Source of the DNA: Treponema sp.
GTDB taxonomy: Bacteria > Spirochaetota > Spirochaetia > Treponematales > Treponemataceae
Assembly (NCBI GenBank): GCA_017938365.1
Contig: JAGBBT010000099.1
Span: 1-64,000, forward strand
DNA: 64,000 nt
Direction: 5' to 3'
In this document: positions 25,613 through 34,550 of the stretch, one piece after another
Position numbering within the stretch: the first letter of the stretch is position 1
Layout of the letters: every line of letters starts with the position of its first letter
Program-made: the position numbers and the translations under genes
Notes under the pieces: generated by a model
Databases searched by the model: none
What the model was told of the DNA's origin: nothing
The model's input: the letters and a program-made list of their open reading frames with translations, nothing else

Positions 25613-26939
25613 GAAAATTACAAATACATTTGGTAATATTGTCAAAACTGTAAGTGGTAAGTCTACTATTACAGAAAAGAATATTGAAGAAACTGTTGAA
25701 CAAATTAAAATGGCTCTTTTGGAGGCTGATGTAAATCTCCGAGTTGTTAGACGATTTGTCAATGCTACTATAGAAGAAGCTAAAGGTGAGAGAGTTCTTC
25801 GTTCTGTTGATCCTGGACAGCAATTTGTCAAAATAATTTATGATAGAATTGTAAAACTTTTGGGTGATGAAAAGGTTAATCTTCAGTTAAAAGGTCCAGA
25901 TACTCAATCAGTTATTCTTCTTTTAGGTCTACAAGGTGCTGGAAAAACTACTGCTGCACATAAACTTGCTGCTAGATTATTAAAAGATGGCAGAAAACCT
26001 TTATTGGTAGCTTGTGATTTAGTTCGTCCTGCAGCTATAGAACAGTTGAAATCTCTTGGTCAAAAAATAAATGTTCCTGTTTATGCAGAAGAATCTGCGA
26101 AAGATGCTGTAAAAGTTTCTAAAGCAGGTCTTTCATATGCTAAACAAAATGGCTTTGACACTGTAATTATTGATACTGCCGGTCGTCTTCAGATTGATGA
26201 AGATATGATGAAAGAATTAGTTGATGTAAAAAAGGTTATGGAACCTGTAGAAACTATTCTTGTTGCAGATGCAATGACTGGACAAAATGCTGTTGATATT
26301 GCTAAATCTTTTGATGAACAATTAGGACTTACTGGTGTAATTTTAACAAAATTTGATTCAGATGCTCGTGGTGGTGCAGCTCTTTCTCTAAAATCCATAA
26401 CAGGTAAACCAATTATATATATTGGTACTGGTGAAAAAACTGAGGATTTTGAACCTTTCCATCCTGATCGTATTGCAAGCCGTATCTTAGGTATGGGAGA
26501 TATTGTAAGTCTTGTAGAAAAAGCTCAAGAAACTGTTGATATTGAAGAAGCAAAAAAATTAGAAGCGAAGATGGCTCGAAACGAGTTTACGCTTGACGAT
26601 ATGCTTGATCAGTTTGAGCGAGTTGGAAAAATGGGTAGCATTTCTTCGATTATGGATATGATTCCAGGTATGGCTGGTCAGATAGATGAGAGCAAAATTG
26701 ATATGTCTGGTATGAAACACCAGAAGGCCATTATTCAATCTATGACAAAAAAAGAACGTGCTAATCATCTTATTATTGGTCCTAGTCGTAGAAAACGTAT
26801 AGCAAAGGGTAGTGGTACAAGTGTTGCTGAAGTAAACAAACTTATTAAGCAGTTTGAAAAAACTAAACTAGCTATGAAGAAGTTAGCAAAAAATAAAGGA
26901 ATGCAAGCAAAGCTTATGAGTCAGTTTGCAGGGATGTAA
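25605..26939 (+). CDS. ffh: Signal recognition particle protein Ffh
   Basis: It binds signal sequences and 4.5S RNA and, with FtsY, targets membrane proteins to SecYEG. The N domain (about 1-85) is followed by the GTPase G domain with LGLQGAGKTTAAHKLA, DTAGRLQIDEDMM, LTKFDSDARGGAAL and GTGEKTEDFEPF. The Met-rich M domain (about 305-444) has MGSISSIMDMIPGMAG and the RRKRIAKGSGTSVAEVN RNA-binding motif. It overlaps gpsA by 8 bp, with AGGA inside gpsA as Shine-Dalgarno. A strong terminator follows. Confidence 0.96.
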   Translation: MLEKITNTFGNIVKTVSGKSTITEKNIEETVEQIKMALLEADVNLRVVRRFVNATIEEAKGERVLRSVDPGQQFVKIIYDRIVKLLGDEKVNLQLKGPDTQSVILLLGLQGAGKTTAAHKLAARLLKDGRKPLLVACDLVRPAAIEQLKSLGQKINVPVYAEESAKDAVKVSKAGLSYAKQNGFDTVIIDTAGRLQIDEDMMKELVDVKKVMEPVETILVADAMTGQNAVDIAKSFDEQLGLTGVILTKFDSDARGGAALSLKSITGKPIIYIGTGEKTEDFEPFHPDRIASRILGMGDIVSLVEKAQETVDIEEAKKLEAKMARNEFTLDDMLDQFERVGKMGSISSIMDMIPGMAGQIDESKIDMSGMKHQKAIIQSMTKKERANHLIIGPSRRKRIAKGSGTSVAEVNKLIKQFEKTKLAMKKLAKNKGMQAKLMSQFAGM

Positions 26940-26963
26940 AACTGAATATTCTTATTTGAATCA

Positions 26964-27006
26964 GAAAGTGTGTATAAAGTTTTATGCTTTTACACACTTT
27001 TTTTAT
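26964..27006 (+). terminator. Rho-independent terminator after ffh
   Basis: AAAGTGTGTA pairs with the later TACACACTTT, followed by a T run reaching 27006. It lies between the convergent ffh and ATP-grasp genes and may serve both strands. Confidence 0.8.
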
Positions 27007-28355
27007 AGGAATTTAATTAGTTTTTTTGCGTTTTCAAAAAAAATATTCTCCATAACATTTGGAAATATTTCTTTTAGTGTATCTATTTGATTTTCTAATG
27101 TAATCAAATCTTTATTTGTTGAAATTATTATTTCGCAATATCCAATTTCCCTTTTTTGTGAGGCGTTTAAATTTTCTATTTGATAAATGTATTTTACAAA
27201 TGGTAGAGAACTCATTTTCTTTAATTCTTCTTTGTTAAGAATTGGAAATTTAATGTTAAGCGTAAAATTTAGTTTGTTTTGGGTGTTAGATTCTTTTTTG
27301 CAGTTGATTTCTCTTTGTATTATGTCATAAAACATTTCATATAGCGTTTTATTTGATGCAACAGAATATGTTGTGCTCATGCCTGATATTCTTGGATTAA
27401 TTTCTAATATGTACCACTTATTATTAGAAAAAACTAAGTCTACTTGTGTTATTCCTTGTAAATTTAATGTTGTTGCAAGTTTGTGTAAAATTGTTTTTAA
27501 TTCTTTAATTTTGTATTTTTCATTTGTAACTGGACCGATTTTTACAGATTGTTTTGGGCTTGTTATTCCATATTTATTTACACTAAACAAAAATGGATCA
27601 AAAATTTCATAATTGTTATTTGTTCCGTGTATTTCCGTTCCAAATTGTAAACCATCAATAAACTCTTCAATAATTCTGTCTGATGTATTTTTTTTAGAAT
27701 ATAAATAATTCTTTGCTTCTTCAAAATTCTTTACAACTTCCATACCGTAGGAACTTAAACCTACAGTGTCTTTTATTATTACTGGAAAGTTTAATTCTTT
27801 TAGTTGTGCAAGAACACTTTTTTGGTAAATATTACTTTTAATTTCTTTTCTGTTTCCTGCGTTTATAAAAAGATTATGGTGAACATATACAGCCTTTGCA
27901 TGATTTATTCCTATTTGTTTTAATAAGGAATTAGTTCTCCATTTATCAAAACAATTAACTGCTGTATCAATGGGATGACATATAGTTTTTATGTTTAGCT
28001 TTCGTAAATATTGTGCAACTAGTGCATCTTTTATAGTTAACCAATCGTAAGGTTTTTCATAAAAACTTGCCGCAAATGCAATATCTGGTTCAAAGGATTT
28101 AAGGTAATTTGCAATTTCTTCTTCATCATCATGTTTTATTATTTCGAATCTAATTTTTTCTGTTTTTTGTGGAAAATCGTTTTTTTTAGTATCCATAACA
28201 AACATTCCTGGTAATTGTGTTGCAATAATATATTCGTGTTCTGGAAATTTATTTGCAAGATTAGTCCACTCAGAAAAACAAGTAGGAATGGATGTTATAT
28301 TGTAATTTTCTTCATTAAAAAAATTTGAATTAGTACTGTATATTAAGATTTTCAT
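27003..28355 (-). CDS. ATP-grasp carboxylate ligase of unknown substrate
   Basis: The 450-residue protein has an N-terminal pre-ATP-grasp region (about 1-110) and an ATP-grasp fold: FPVIIKDTVGLSSYGMEVV (ATP-binding Lys), RIIEEFIDGLQFGTEIHG, and a metal-binding end GITQVDLVFSNNKWYILEIN followed by PRISGMS. Acidic EIN residues for Mg are present. The family couples a carboxylate to an amine or thiol through an acyl phosphate, as in D-Ala-D-Ala or peptide ligases. No partner gene that would reveal the substrate is adjacent. A TATACT ends 6 nt before the ATG and there is no Shine-Dalgarno. Confidence 0.8.
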   Translation of the reverse strand: MKILIYSTNSNFFNEENYNITSIPTCFSEWTNLANKFPEHEYIIATQLPGMFVMDTKKNDFPQKTEKIRFEIIKHDDEEEIANYLKSFEPDIAFAASFYEKPYDWLTIKDALVAQYLRKLNIKTICHPIDTAVNCFDKWRTNSLLKQIGINHAKAVYVHHNLFINAGNRKEIKSNIYQKSVLAQLKELNFPVIIKDTVGLSSYGMEVVKNFEEAKNYLYSKKNTSDRIIEEFIDGLQFGTEIHGTNNNYEIFDPFLFSVNKYGITSPKQSVKIGPVTNEKYKIKELKTILHKLATTLNLQGITQVDLVFSNNKWYILEINPRISGMSTTYSVASNKTLYEMFYDIIQREINCKKESNTQNKLNFTLNIKFPILNKEELKKMSSLPFVKYIYQIENLNASQKREIGYCEIIISTNKDLITLENQIDTLKEIFPNVMENIFFENAKKLIKFL

Positions 28356-28361
28356 GATTAA

Positions 28362-28389
28362 AGTATAAAAAAAAATGAATAAAAAGTAA
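28362..28389 (-). promoter_or_regulatory. Candidate promoter of the ATP-grasp gene, leaderless spacing
   Basis: On the minus strand TTACTT (28389-28384), 16 bp, TATACT (28367-28362), then 6 nt to the ATG at 28355. No Shine-Dalgarno is present. Confidence 0.5.
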
Positions 28390-28445
28390 TCAATAATTTC
28401 TTTAAGAATTTTAAAAATCTGAAATATATATAATTACATGTAATA

Positions 28446-28474
28446 TTGAATCTAAATAAAAAAAATTGTATATT
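28446..28474 (+). promoter_or_regulatory. Promoter of ilvB
   Basis: TTGAAT (28446-28451), 17 bp, TATATT (28469-28474). A perfect 12-bp palindrome ATTACATGTAAT (28433-28444) lies directly upstream and could be an operator. The predicted leader is only about 50 nt, too short for a classical peptide attenuator. Confidence 0.5.
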
Positions 28475-28532
28475 TTCTTATAATAAAAAGAATAAATAGA
28501 ATAATTTTTAACTTAGAAGGATTTTTTTGATT

Positions 28533-30266
28533 ATGAAAATTTCAGGTTCGCAGGTTGTAATTGAATGTTTAGTAGAACAGGGTGTTGATACTGTTTTTGG
28601 TTATCCTGGTGGAAGTATTTTAAATATATATGATGCACTTTATAAAAATTCAGATAGAATAAACCATATTTTAACAGCTCATGAACAAGCTGCTGCACAT
28701 GCTGCTGATGGTTATGCTCGATCTACAGGCAAAGTTGGTGTATGTATGGCTACTAGTGGTCCTGGTGCTACAAACCTTGTAACAGGAATCGCTACTGCAT
28801 ATATGGATTCAATTCCAATGGTGGCTATAACTTGTAATGTTCCAAATAATTTGCTTGGAAAAGATACTTTTCAAGAAATTGATATTACAGGTGTTACGAT
28901 GCCAATTACAAAGCATAATTTTATGGTTCGAGATGTAAATGATCTTGCAAAAACAATTCGTGAGGCTTTTGAAATTGCTCGTTCAGGAAGACCGGGACCT
29001 GTACTCGTGGATATTTTAAAAGATGTTACAGCAGCTGAAATTGAATTTGAACCACTTCCTAAAAGTGATAATAATTCTGAATTTATAATAGAAACACATA
29101 AAAATTTAAAGCGTGTTATGAATGTTTCTGAACCAACTGATGAAGAAATAAAAATCATTGCTGATGTTATAAATAATGCAAAACGTCCAATTATTTATGC
29201 CGGCGGAGGTATTAAAATTAGTGGTGCAGAAAAAGAACTTTTGGAATTTGCTGAAAAATCACAGATACCTGTTTCTGAAAGTTTAATGGCCAGAGATTGT
29301 TTCCCTGCAACACATCCATTATGTACTTGGATGGTTGGAATGCACGGTACAAAAGCAAGTAATATGGGAATCACAGAAAGCGATTTAGTTATTGCATTAG
29401 GTGCAAGATTTTCTGACCGTGTAATTGGTGATCCTGATAAATTTGCATCTGGGGCAAAAGTTCTTCATATTGATATTGATCCTGCGGAAATTAATAAAAA
29501 TATTCAAACAAGTAACAGTTTAATAGGTGATATAAAATCAATTCTTTCTAGAATTATTCCATTAATTGAGGTTGTAGACAGAAAGGATTGGAATGATAAA
29601 ATTCAAGGTTGGAAAAAAGAAATTCCATCTACATATAATGTAGAGAAACCAAATTCAATAAATCCAAAATTTATTTGTGAAACAATTAATAAAATTGCTG
29701 GTGAAGATACTTTTATTACAACAGAAGTTGGTCAAAATCAAATGTGGACAGCTCAATTTTATCCTTTTACAAAACCAAGAACTTTTGTTACAAGTGGTGG
29801 TTTAGGAACAATGGGATTTGGAACAGGTGCTGCAATTGGTATTCAGTGTGCACTGCCAAAAGCTAGAGTTGTTCATATTGCTGGTGATGGAAGTTTTAGA
29901 ATGAATTGTAATGAACTTGCTACCATTCAGCATTATAATCTTCCTATTGTGATTGTTATTGAAAATAACGGTGCATTAGGAAATGTTCGTATGTGGCAAA
30001 GACTTTTTTATGGAAAAAGATTTAGTCAGACAACATTGGATTTTGGACCTGATTGGTGTAAGTTGGCTGATGCATATGGTATTCAATCTTGGAAAGCAAA
30101 TAATTCTAAAGAATTTGAAAAAGTTTTTGCAGAAGCATTTAATTCTGGTAAACCTGCGATAATAGATGCAAGAGTTGATATTGATGAAATGGTTTTGCCT
30201 ATGGTTCCTGGTGGAAAACCTGTTTATGCACAAATTATGGAATTATCTAAAGAAATGATGGATTAA
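28533..30266 (+). CDS. ilvB: Acetolactate synthase large (catalytic) subunit
   Basis: A ThDP- and FAD-dependent enzyme making acetolactate or acetohydroxybutyrate for valine, leucine and isoleucine. N-terminal Pyr domain: [20 protein letters not shown], catalytic Glu in [19 protein letters not shown]. The PP domain has [20 protein letters not shown] and a following [13 protein letters not shown], the ThDP-Mg motif. A TTG at 28527 is closer to AGAAGG, but the ATG at 28533 is the more usual start. No small regulatory subunit (ilvN/ilvH) is adjacent and no other ilv gene is in the window. Confidence 0.93.
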   Translation: MKISGSQVVIECLVEQGVDTVFGYPGGSILNIYDALYKNSDRINHILTAHEQAAAHAADGYARSTGKVGVCMATSGPGATNLVTGIATAYMDSIPMVAITCNVPNNLLGKDTFQEIDITGVTMPITKHNFMVRDVNDLAKTIREAFEIARSGRPGPVLVDILKDVTAAEIEFEPLPKSDNNSEFIIETHKNLKRVMNVSEPTDEEIKIIADVINNAKRPIIYAGGGIKISGAEKELLEFAEKSQIPVSESLMARDCFPATHPLCTWMVGMHGTKASNMGITESDLVIALGARFSDRVIGDPDKFASGAKVLHIDIDPAEINKNIQTSNSLIGDIKSILSRIIPLIEVVDRKDWNDKIQGWKKEIPSTYNVEKPNSINPKFICETINKIAGEDTFITTEVGQNQMWTAQFYPFTKPRTFVTSGGLGTMGFGTGAAIGIQCALPKARVVHIAGDGSFRMNCNELATIQHYNLPIVIVIENNGALGNVRMWQRLFYGKRFSQTTLDFGPDWCKLADAYGIQSWKANNSKEFEKVFAEAFNSGKPAIIDARVDIDEMVLPMVPGGKPVYAQIMELSKEMMD

Positions 30267-30283
30267 TTTTATATTTTTTTTAA

Positions 30284-30342
30284 GGCACCTATTTGTTTTT
30301 TATGTTTTATTATTTATCGAAGAACAGATAGGTGTTTTTGTT
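30284..30342 (+). terminator. Rho-independent terminator after ilvB
   Basis: CACCTATTTGTT pairs with GAACAGATAGGTG across an AT-rich loop, and TTTTTGTTTT follows. Confidence 0.75.
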
Positions 30343-30389
30343 TTAAATATCATTCCTTTATACTGTTTATTTTATAATATATTTTATGT

Positions 30390-30395
30390 TATACT
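30390..30395 (+). promoter_or_regulatory. Extended -10 for dut with leaderless spacing
   Basis: TATACT (30390-30395) is preceded by TGT, an extended -10. Seven nt separate it from the ATG of dut; no good -35 and no Shine-Dalgarno are visible. Confidence 0.45.
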
Positions 30396-30402
30396 TAGTG
30401 CT

Positions 30403-30843
30403 ATGAATAAAGTTAATATAAAATGTGTTGCAGAAAAAGGTGCCGTAATTCCACAATATAAAACTGTTGGAGCTGCTGGTGCTGATATTTGTGCATTCGT
30501 TAATGAAAAAATAGTTTTAAAACCAGGAAAAAGAGTTCTTGTTTCAACAGGGCTTTATTTTGCAATCCCAGAGGGATTTGAAGTTCAAATTCGTCCTAGA
30601 AGTGGATTGGCTGCAAAAAATGGAGTGACAGTATTAAATACACCTGGAACTATTGATAGTGATTATCGTGGCGAAATAAAGGTAATTTTAATTAATCTTG
30701 GTGAAGAAGATTTTGAAATTTCAAATGGTGATAGAATCGCTCAAATGGTTGTTTCTCCAGTAACTGTTTGTGATTTTGATGTTGTGGATTCCTTGGATGA
30801 AACTGATCGTGGAACTGGTGGGTTTGGTTCTACTGGTAAATAG
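30403..30843 (+). CDS. dut: dUTP diphosphatase
   Basis: It hydrolyses dUTP to dUMP and PPi, keeping uracil out of DNA and supplying dTMP synthesis. All five trimeric dUTPase motifs are visible: [42 protein letters not shown] and the C-terminal arm [11 protein letters not shown]. The 146-residue length is standard. It starts an apparent operon running through lptF, lptG and tgt. Confidence 0.95.
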   Translation: MNKVNIKCVAEKGAVIPQYKTVGAAGADICAFVNEKIVLKPGKRVLVSTGLYFAIPEGFEVQIRPRSGLAAKNGVTVLNTPGTIDSDYRGEIKVILINLGEEDFEISNGDRIAQMVVSPVTVCDFDVVDSLDETDRGTGGFGSTGK

Positions 30844-30859
30844 TTAAGTTTTATATTTC

Positions 30860-32299
30860 ATGTTTAATGACATACTTCAAAAATTAACAAGTAAAGTTAA
30901 ATCAATAAGTAAAAAAATAAAAGAATTTTTTTTCTCCAAATATAATAATTCTAAAGCGGAAAAACAAATAAGACACATTGAAGCTTTGGGGTATTATTAT
31001 CATCGAATATGGAAGAAGAGTCATTTACGAGTTGTTTTACAAAAGTATGTTTCTAAACTGAAAGTATTTTTTTCAACTTTTAACTTGTTGAATTCACTTT
31101 TCAAATGGCTTTCTATTATATTTATAAAATTAGGATATAAAAAGCAAGGTGAATTTTTAAGTACAGCAGTTCAAGAAAAATCCGGTTTGAATAGATATGT
31201 TTTAGTTAGATATTTATTCAAGGAACTTTTTTTATATTTTTTTGTAGCATTTTTATTTTTCTTTTTTATTTTTTTTGTTAATCAGATATTGCTTATTATT
31301 CAAAAAATACTAGAAAAAAAAGTTCCTTTATGGGATGTAATTAGATTAATGAATTATGCACTTCCATCAATAATTGCTCAATCTGCTCCCTTTGCTACTT
31401 TAGTTGGTTTTTTAATGTGTTTGGGACGATTAGCATCTGAAAATGAAGTTTTAATTCTGAGAGCTTCTGGACAAGGTTATAAAATAATTTTAATTCCTGT
31501 TTTATCTTTAGGTTTATTAATTTCAGTATGTTCTTTTTTTGTAAATGATTATTTATTACCTCTAGGTACTATAAAATATAATCAATTGTATCGCTCAATT
31601 TTACAATCAAATCCTTCTGTCGAATTAGAACCAAATTCAGTAAAGCGTGCTGTTGATAAAACTCTTGTAATTGGTAATGTTCAAAATGAAAATGTTAGTG
31701 ATTTAATTTTCTTTGACATTGGAGATAATGAACAGCAGAGAATAATAATTGCCGATGCGTCTGTCGTACAAAAAGCTGATGATTCTGGTGTCTTAATGAA
31801 ACTTAAAATGAATAATGCTACTGTCGTAATGTTTGATAAAAACAAAAAACAAAATTATGATGTTTTAACTTCAGATGAGATGATACTGAATATATTTGAA
31901 TCTACTATAAGTTCAACTTCAAAAAAAGTTAGTCCTAGAGAAATGACTTCATATGACTTAAATAAGCGTATAAAAAATATGGAAAAAATGGAAAATGTCT
32001 CTAAAAAGCAATTGAATTCTTATAAACTTGAATATAATAAAAAATTTTCGTTGCCATTTGGGTCTATATTTTTTGCTTTCTTGGCTTTGCCTCTAGCTTT
32101 AATTTTTGGTAAGCATAACGGACAAACTATCGGTTTAATAATCGGAATTGTAATTTGTGTTTTATATTGGACTATGATGATTTTAGGCCAGATTTTTGGT
32201 AATCGTGGTGGAATAAATGGCTTTTGGTTGATGTGGCTTCCAAATATATCAATTGCTACAGTTGGAAGCTTTTTTTATTTAGGATTAATAAAAAAATGA
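30860..32299 (+). CDS. lptF: LptF-family permease with ~110-residue N-terminal extension
   Basis: LptF/YjgP proteins form the membrane part of the LptB2FG ABC exporter that extracts lipopolysaccharide-like lipids. The core begins near residue 110 (RYVLVRYLFKELFLYFFVAF) with six expected helices around a periplasmic beta-jellyroll (about 255-365). LASENEVLILRASGQGYK is the family coupling-helix region that contacts the ATPase. The first ~108 residues, basic and helical, are not usual for LptF. Its stop overlaps the lptG start (ATGA), so F and G are co-translated. The cargo in a treponeme need not be classical LPS. Confidence 0.85.
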   Translation: MFNDILQKLTSKVKSISKKIKEFFFSKYNNSKAEKQIRHIEALGYYYHRIWKKSHLRVVLQKYVSKLKVFFSTFNLLNSLFKWLSIIFIKLGYKKQGEFLSTAVQEKSGLNRYVLVRYLFKELFLYFFVAFLFFFFIFFVNQILLIIQKILEKKVPLWDVIRLMNYALPSIIAQSAPFATLVGFLMCLGRLASENEVLILRASGQGYKIILIPVLSLGLLISVCSFFVNDYLLPLGTIKYNQLYRSILQSNPSVELEPNSVKRAVDKTLVIGNVQNENVSDLIFFDIGDNEQQRIIIADASVVQKADDSGVLMKLKMNNATVVMFDKNKKQNYDVLTSDEMILNIFESTISSTSKKVSPREMTSYDLNKRIKNMEKMENVSKKQLNSYKLEYNKKFSLPFGSIFFAFLALPLALIFGKHNGQTIGLIIGIVICVLYWTMMILGQIFGNRGGINGFWLMWLPNISIATVGSFFYLGLIKK

Positions 32300-33366
32300 C
32301 ATTGTTAAAATATCTTTATAGAAAGTTTATTCCTCTTTTTTTAGGTTCTGTTTTGTTTTTTGCTTTTGTTTTGGTTCTTGTTGATTTATTTATGAATCTG
32401 TGGAACTTCATTTCAAATCAGGTTCCTGCATTGACAGTTTTTAAAATTATGGCTCTGTATTTTCCTAAGACAATATGGTATGCAATGCCAATTGCAATTT
32501 TATTTGCTGTTGCTTATACATTATCAGACTTTTATGCTAATAATGAGTTAATTGCAGTTTTTGCCTCTGGTATACCTCTTATAAAATTTACAACACCACT
32601 TTTAATTTTTGCTTTTACTATGAGTTTTGCATTATTTATTTTTGAAGATAAAGTTGTTGTTCCCACTTATGCAAAAAAGACTCTATTGCAAGATCAAGTT
32701 TTAGATAAATCAAAAAGTTTGAATAACGACAAAATTGTTGTCATTTCTGATAAAGGAAATATAGTTTATAAAGCAGATTTTTTTGATAATGAGTTAAAAA
32801 GATTGTATGCAATATATGTTGTTGTTCGAAATGAAGATAAAACTTTGAATTGTATTATCCGTGCAGATTCAGCCTTGTGGATGGAAGATCATTGGAATTT
32901 AACAGGTTCCGTTCAATATACATTGCAAGACAAAACTATGATTGTAAGTAAACCTAAGGAAGAGATTTTAAGTCGATTAACAGAAAAACCAGAAACTTTC
33001 AGAAATAATACTGTAAGTGTAGAAACTGTAAATGTAAAAGAGTCTAAAGAATATATAAATCACTTAAAAAGGATTGGATTGCCTTATGGAGAGCCTTTAA
33101 GTGTTCATTATAAAAAATTTGCATTTCCTTTTATTCTTTTTATAGTTGTATTTCTTTCTATTGGACTTAGTGGAAAAACAAGAAAAAATGTAATGTTAAT
33201 TAGTTTAGCATCTTGTATTTCAGCATCTGTTGTATATTATGTTTTTCAGATGGTAACAATGTTAATGGCAAAATTTGGAGTCTTGTCTCCTTTTTTAGGT
33301 GCCTGGTTGCCAGTTTTTTTATTTGTAATTTTAAGTATTGTTTTATTAAAACATGCGAGAACTTAA
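32296..33366 (+). CDS. lptG: LptG-family permease
   Basis: It is the partner permease of LptF. It begins MTLLKYLYRKFIPLFLGSVL, directly a membrane helix, with an ELIAVFASGIPLIKFTTPL coupling-helix region, a periplasmic domain at about 135-260 and C-terminal helices (FPFILFIVVFLSIGLSGKTR). The ATG at 32296 overlaps the lptF stop; the longer upstream frame (from 32224) lies inside lptF and is rejected. The ATPase LptB and the bridge LptA/C are not in this window. Confidence 0.86.
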   Translation: MTLLKYLYRKFIPLFLGSVLFFAFVLVLVDLFMNLWNFISNQVPALTVFKIMALYFPKTIWYAMPIAILFAVAYTLSDFYANNELIAVFASGIPLIKFTTPLLIFAFTMSFALFIFEDKVVVPTYAKKTLLQDQVLDKSKSLNNDKIVVISDKGNIVYKADFFDNELKRLYAIYVVVRNEDKTLNCIIRADSALWMEDHWNLTGSVQYTLQDKTMIVSKPKEEILSRLTEKPETFRNNTVSVETVNVKESKEYINHLKRIGLPYGEPLSVHYKKFAFPFILFIVVFLSIGLSGKTRKNVMLISLASCISASVVYYVFQMVTMLMAKFGVLSPFLGAWLPVFLFVILSIVLLKHART

Positions 33367-33391
33367 TATAGATTTTACTAGGTAGGACTTT

Positions 33392-34531
33392 ATGATTGAA
33401 AAAATTTTTGATATTAAACATGAATCATCAGATGGAAAATCTAGAACAGGTGTTTTGCACTTGCCACACGGAGATGTTAAAACTCCTGTGTTTATGCCTG
33501 TAGGAACTAATGCAACTGTAAAAGCCTTGACGAAAGATGATTTGGATGAAATTGGATTTGAAATAATTCTCGCTAATACTTATCATCTGTATTTGCGTCC
33601 TGGAAGTGATATTATTGAAGAAGCTGGCGGTTTACATGGATTTTCTGGATGGAAAAAGAATTTTCTTACTGATTCTGGAGGTTTTCAAGTATGGAGTTTA
33701 AGTCCATTGCGAAAAATTTCTATGGAAGGGGCTGCTTTTAGAAGTAATATCGATGGTTCAAAACATCTTTTTACACCAGAAAGTGTTGTAGATGTGCAAG
33801 TTCAATTTAATTCTGATGTTCAAATGCAATTAGATGTATGTACTGGTTATGGTGTAGAAAAAAAAGAAGCTATAAAAGCACTTGAAATTACAGAAAATTG
33901 GGCATTACGTGCAAAAAACGAATGGATAAAAAAACAAAACGAAGGATATAAAGGAATTCTTCTTCCAATAGTGCAAGGAAATTTTTTTGAAGATTTACGA
34001 AAGCGTTCTGCGGAATTTGTTACTGAATTAGATCTTCCAGCAATAGCGATTGGAGGTTTAAGTGTAGGAGAACCTGCTGAAGAATTTTCAAAAATGCTTG
34101 ATTATACAGTTAATTTTCTTCCAAAGCATAAAGCAAAGTATGTTATGGGAATCGGAACTCCTGATTATATTTTAGATGCTGTTCATTCAGGAATCGATAT
34201 GTTTGATTGTGTTTTACCGACTAGAAATGCTCGTAATGGTAGTTATTTTACTCATGATGGAAAATTATCTATAAAGCAAGAGAGATTTATTCACGATTTT
34301 GGTCCTATAGATTCAGAATGTAATTGCAAAGTTTGTAAAAACTATAGTAGAAGTTATCTTAGACATTTATTTAAGGAACAAGAAATACTAAGTTGTATGT
34401 TAGCAAGTTATCATAATTTGTATTTTTTACATAATATGATGCATGAAATTCGTAACGCAATTGAAGAAAATAGGTTTGAAGAATATAGAAGTTCATTTTT
34501 GAAAAGATATCATTCAAATAATATTAAATAA
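33392..34531 (+). CDS. tgt: Queuine tRNA-ribosyltransferase
   Basis: It exchanges guanine-34 of GUN-anticodon tRNAs for preQ1. DSGGFQVWSLS carries the first catalytic Asp, MGIGTPDYILDAVHSGIDMF and DCVLPTRNARNG the second, and IAIGGLSVGEP the substrate loop. The zinc site is CNCKVCKNYSRSYLRHLF. AGG-TAGGA lies before the ATG. It sits between lptG and a HEAT-repeat gene, 25 and 19 bp away, suggesting one transcript although the functions differ. Confidence 0.96.
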   Translation: MIEKIFDIKHESSDGKSRTGVLHLPHGDVKTPVFMPVGTNATVKALTKDDLDEIGFEIILANTYHLYLRPGSDIIEEAGGLHGFSGWKKNFLTDSGGFQVWSLSPLRKISMEGAAFRSNIDGSKHLFTPESVVDVQVQFNSDVQMQLDVCTGYGVEKKEAIKALEITENWALRAKNEWIKKQNEGYKGILLPIVQGNFFEDLRKRSAEFVTELDLPAIAIGGLSVGEPAEEFSKMLDYTVNFLPKHKAKYVMGIGTPDYILDAVHSGIDMFDCVLPTRNARNGSYFTHDGKLSIKQERFIHDFGPIDSECNCKVCKNYSRSYLRHLFKEQEILSCMLASYHNLYFLHNMMHEIRNAIEENRFEEYRSSFLKRYHSNNIK

Positions 34532-34550
34532 AATTTTTTTTGGAGAATAT

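Noticed and set aside
32224-32295. Longer LptG start inside lptF
   Set aside because: The additional residues are out-of-frame lptF coding sequence; the ATG at 32296 overlapping the lptF stop starts directly with the first membrane helix.
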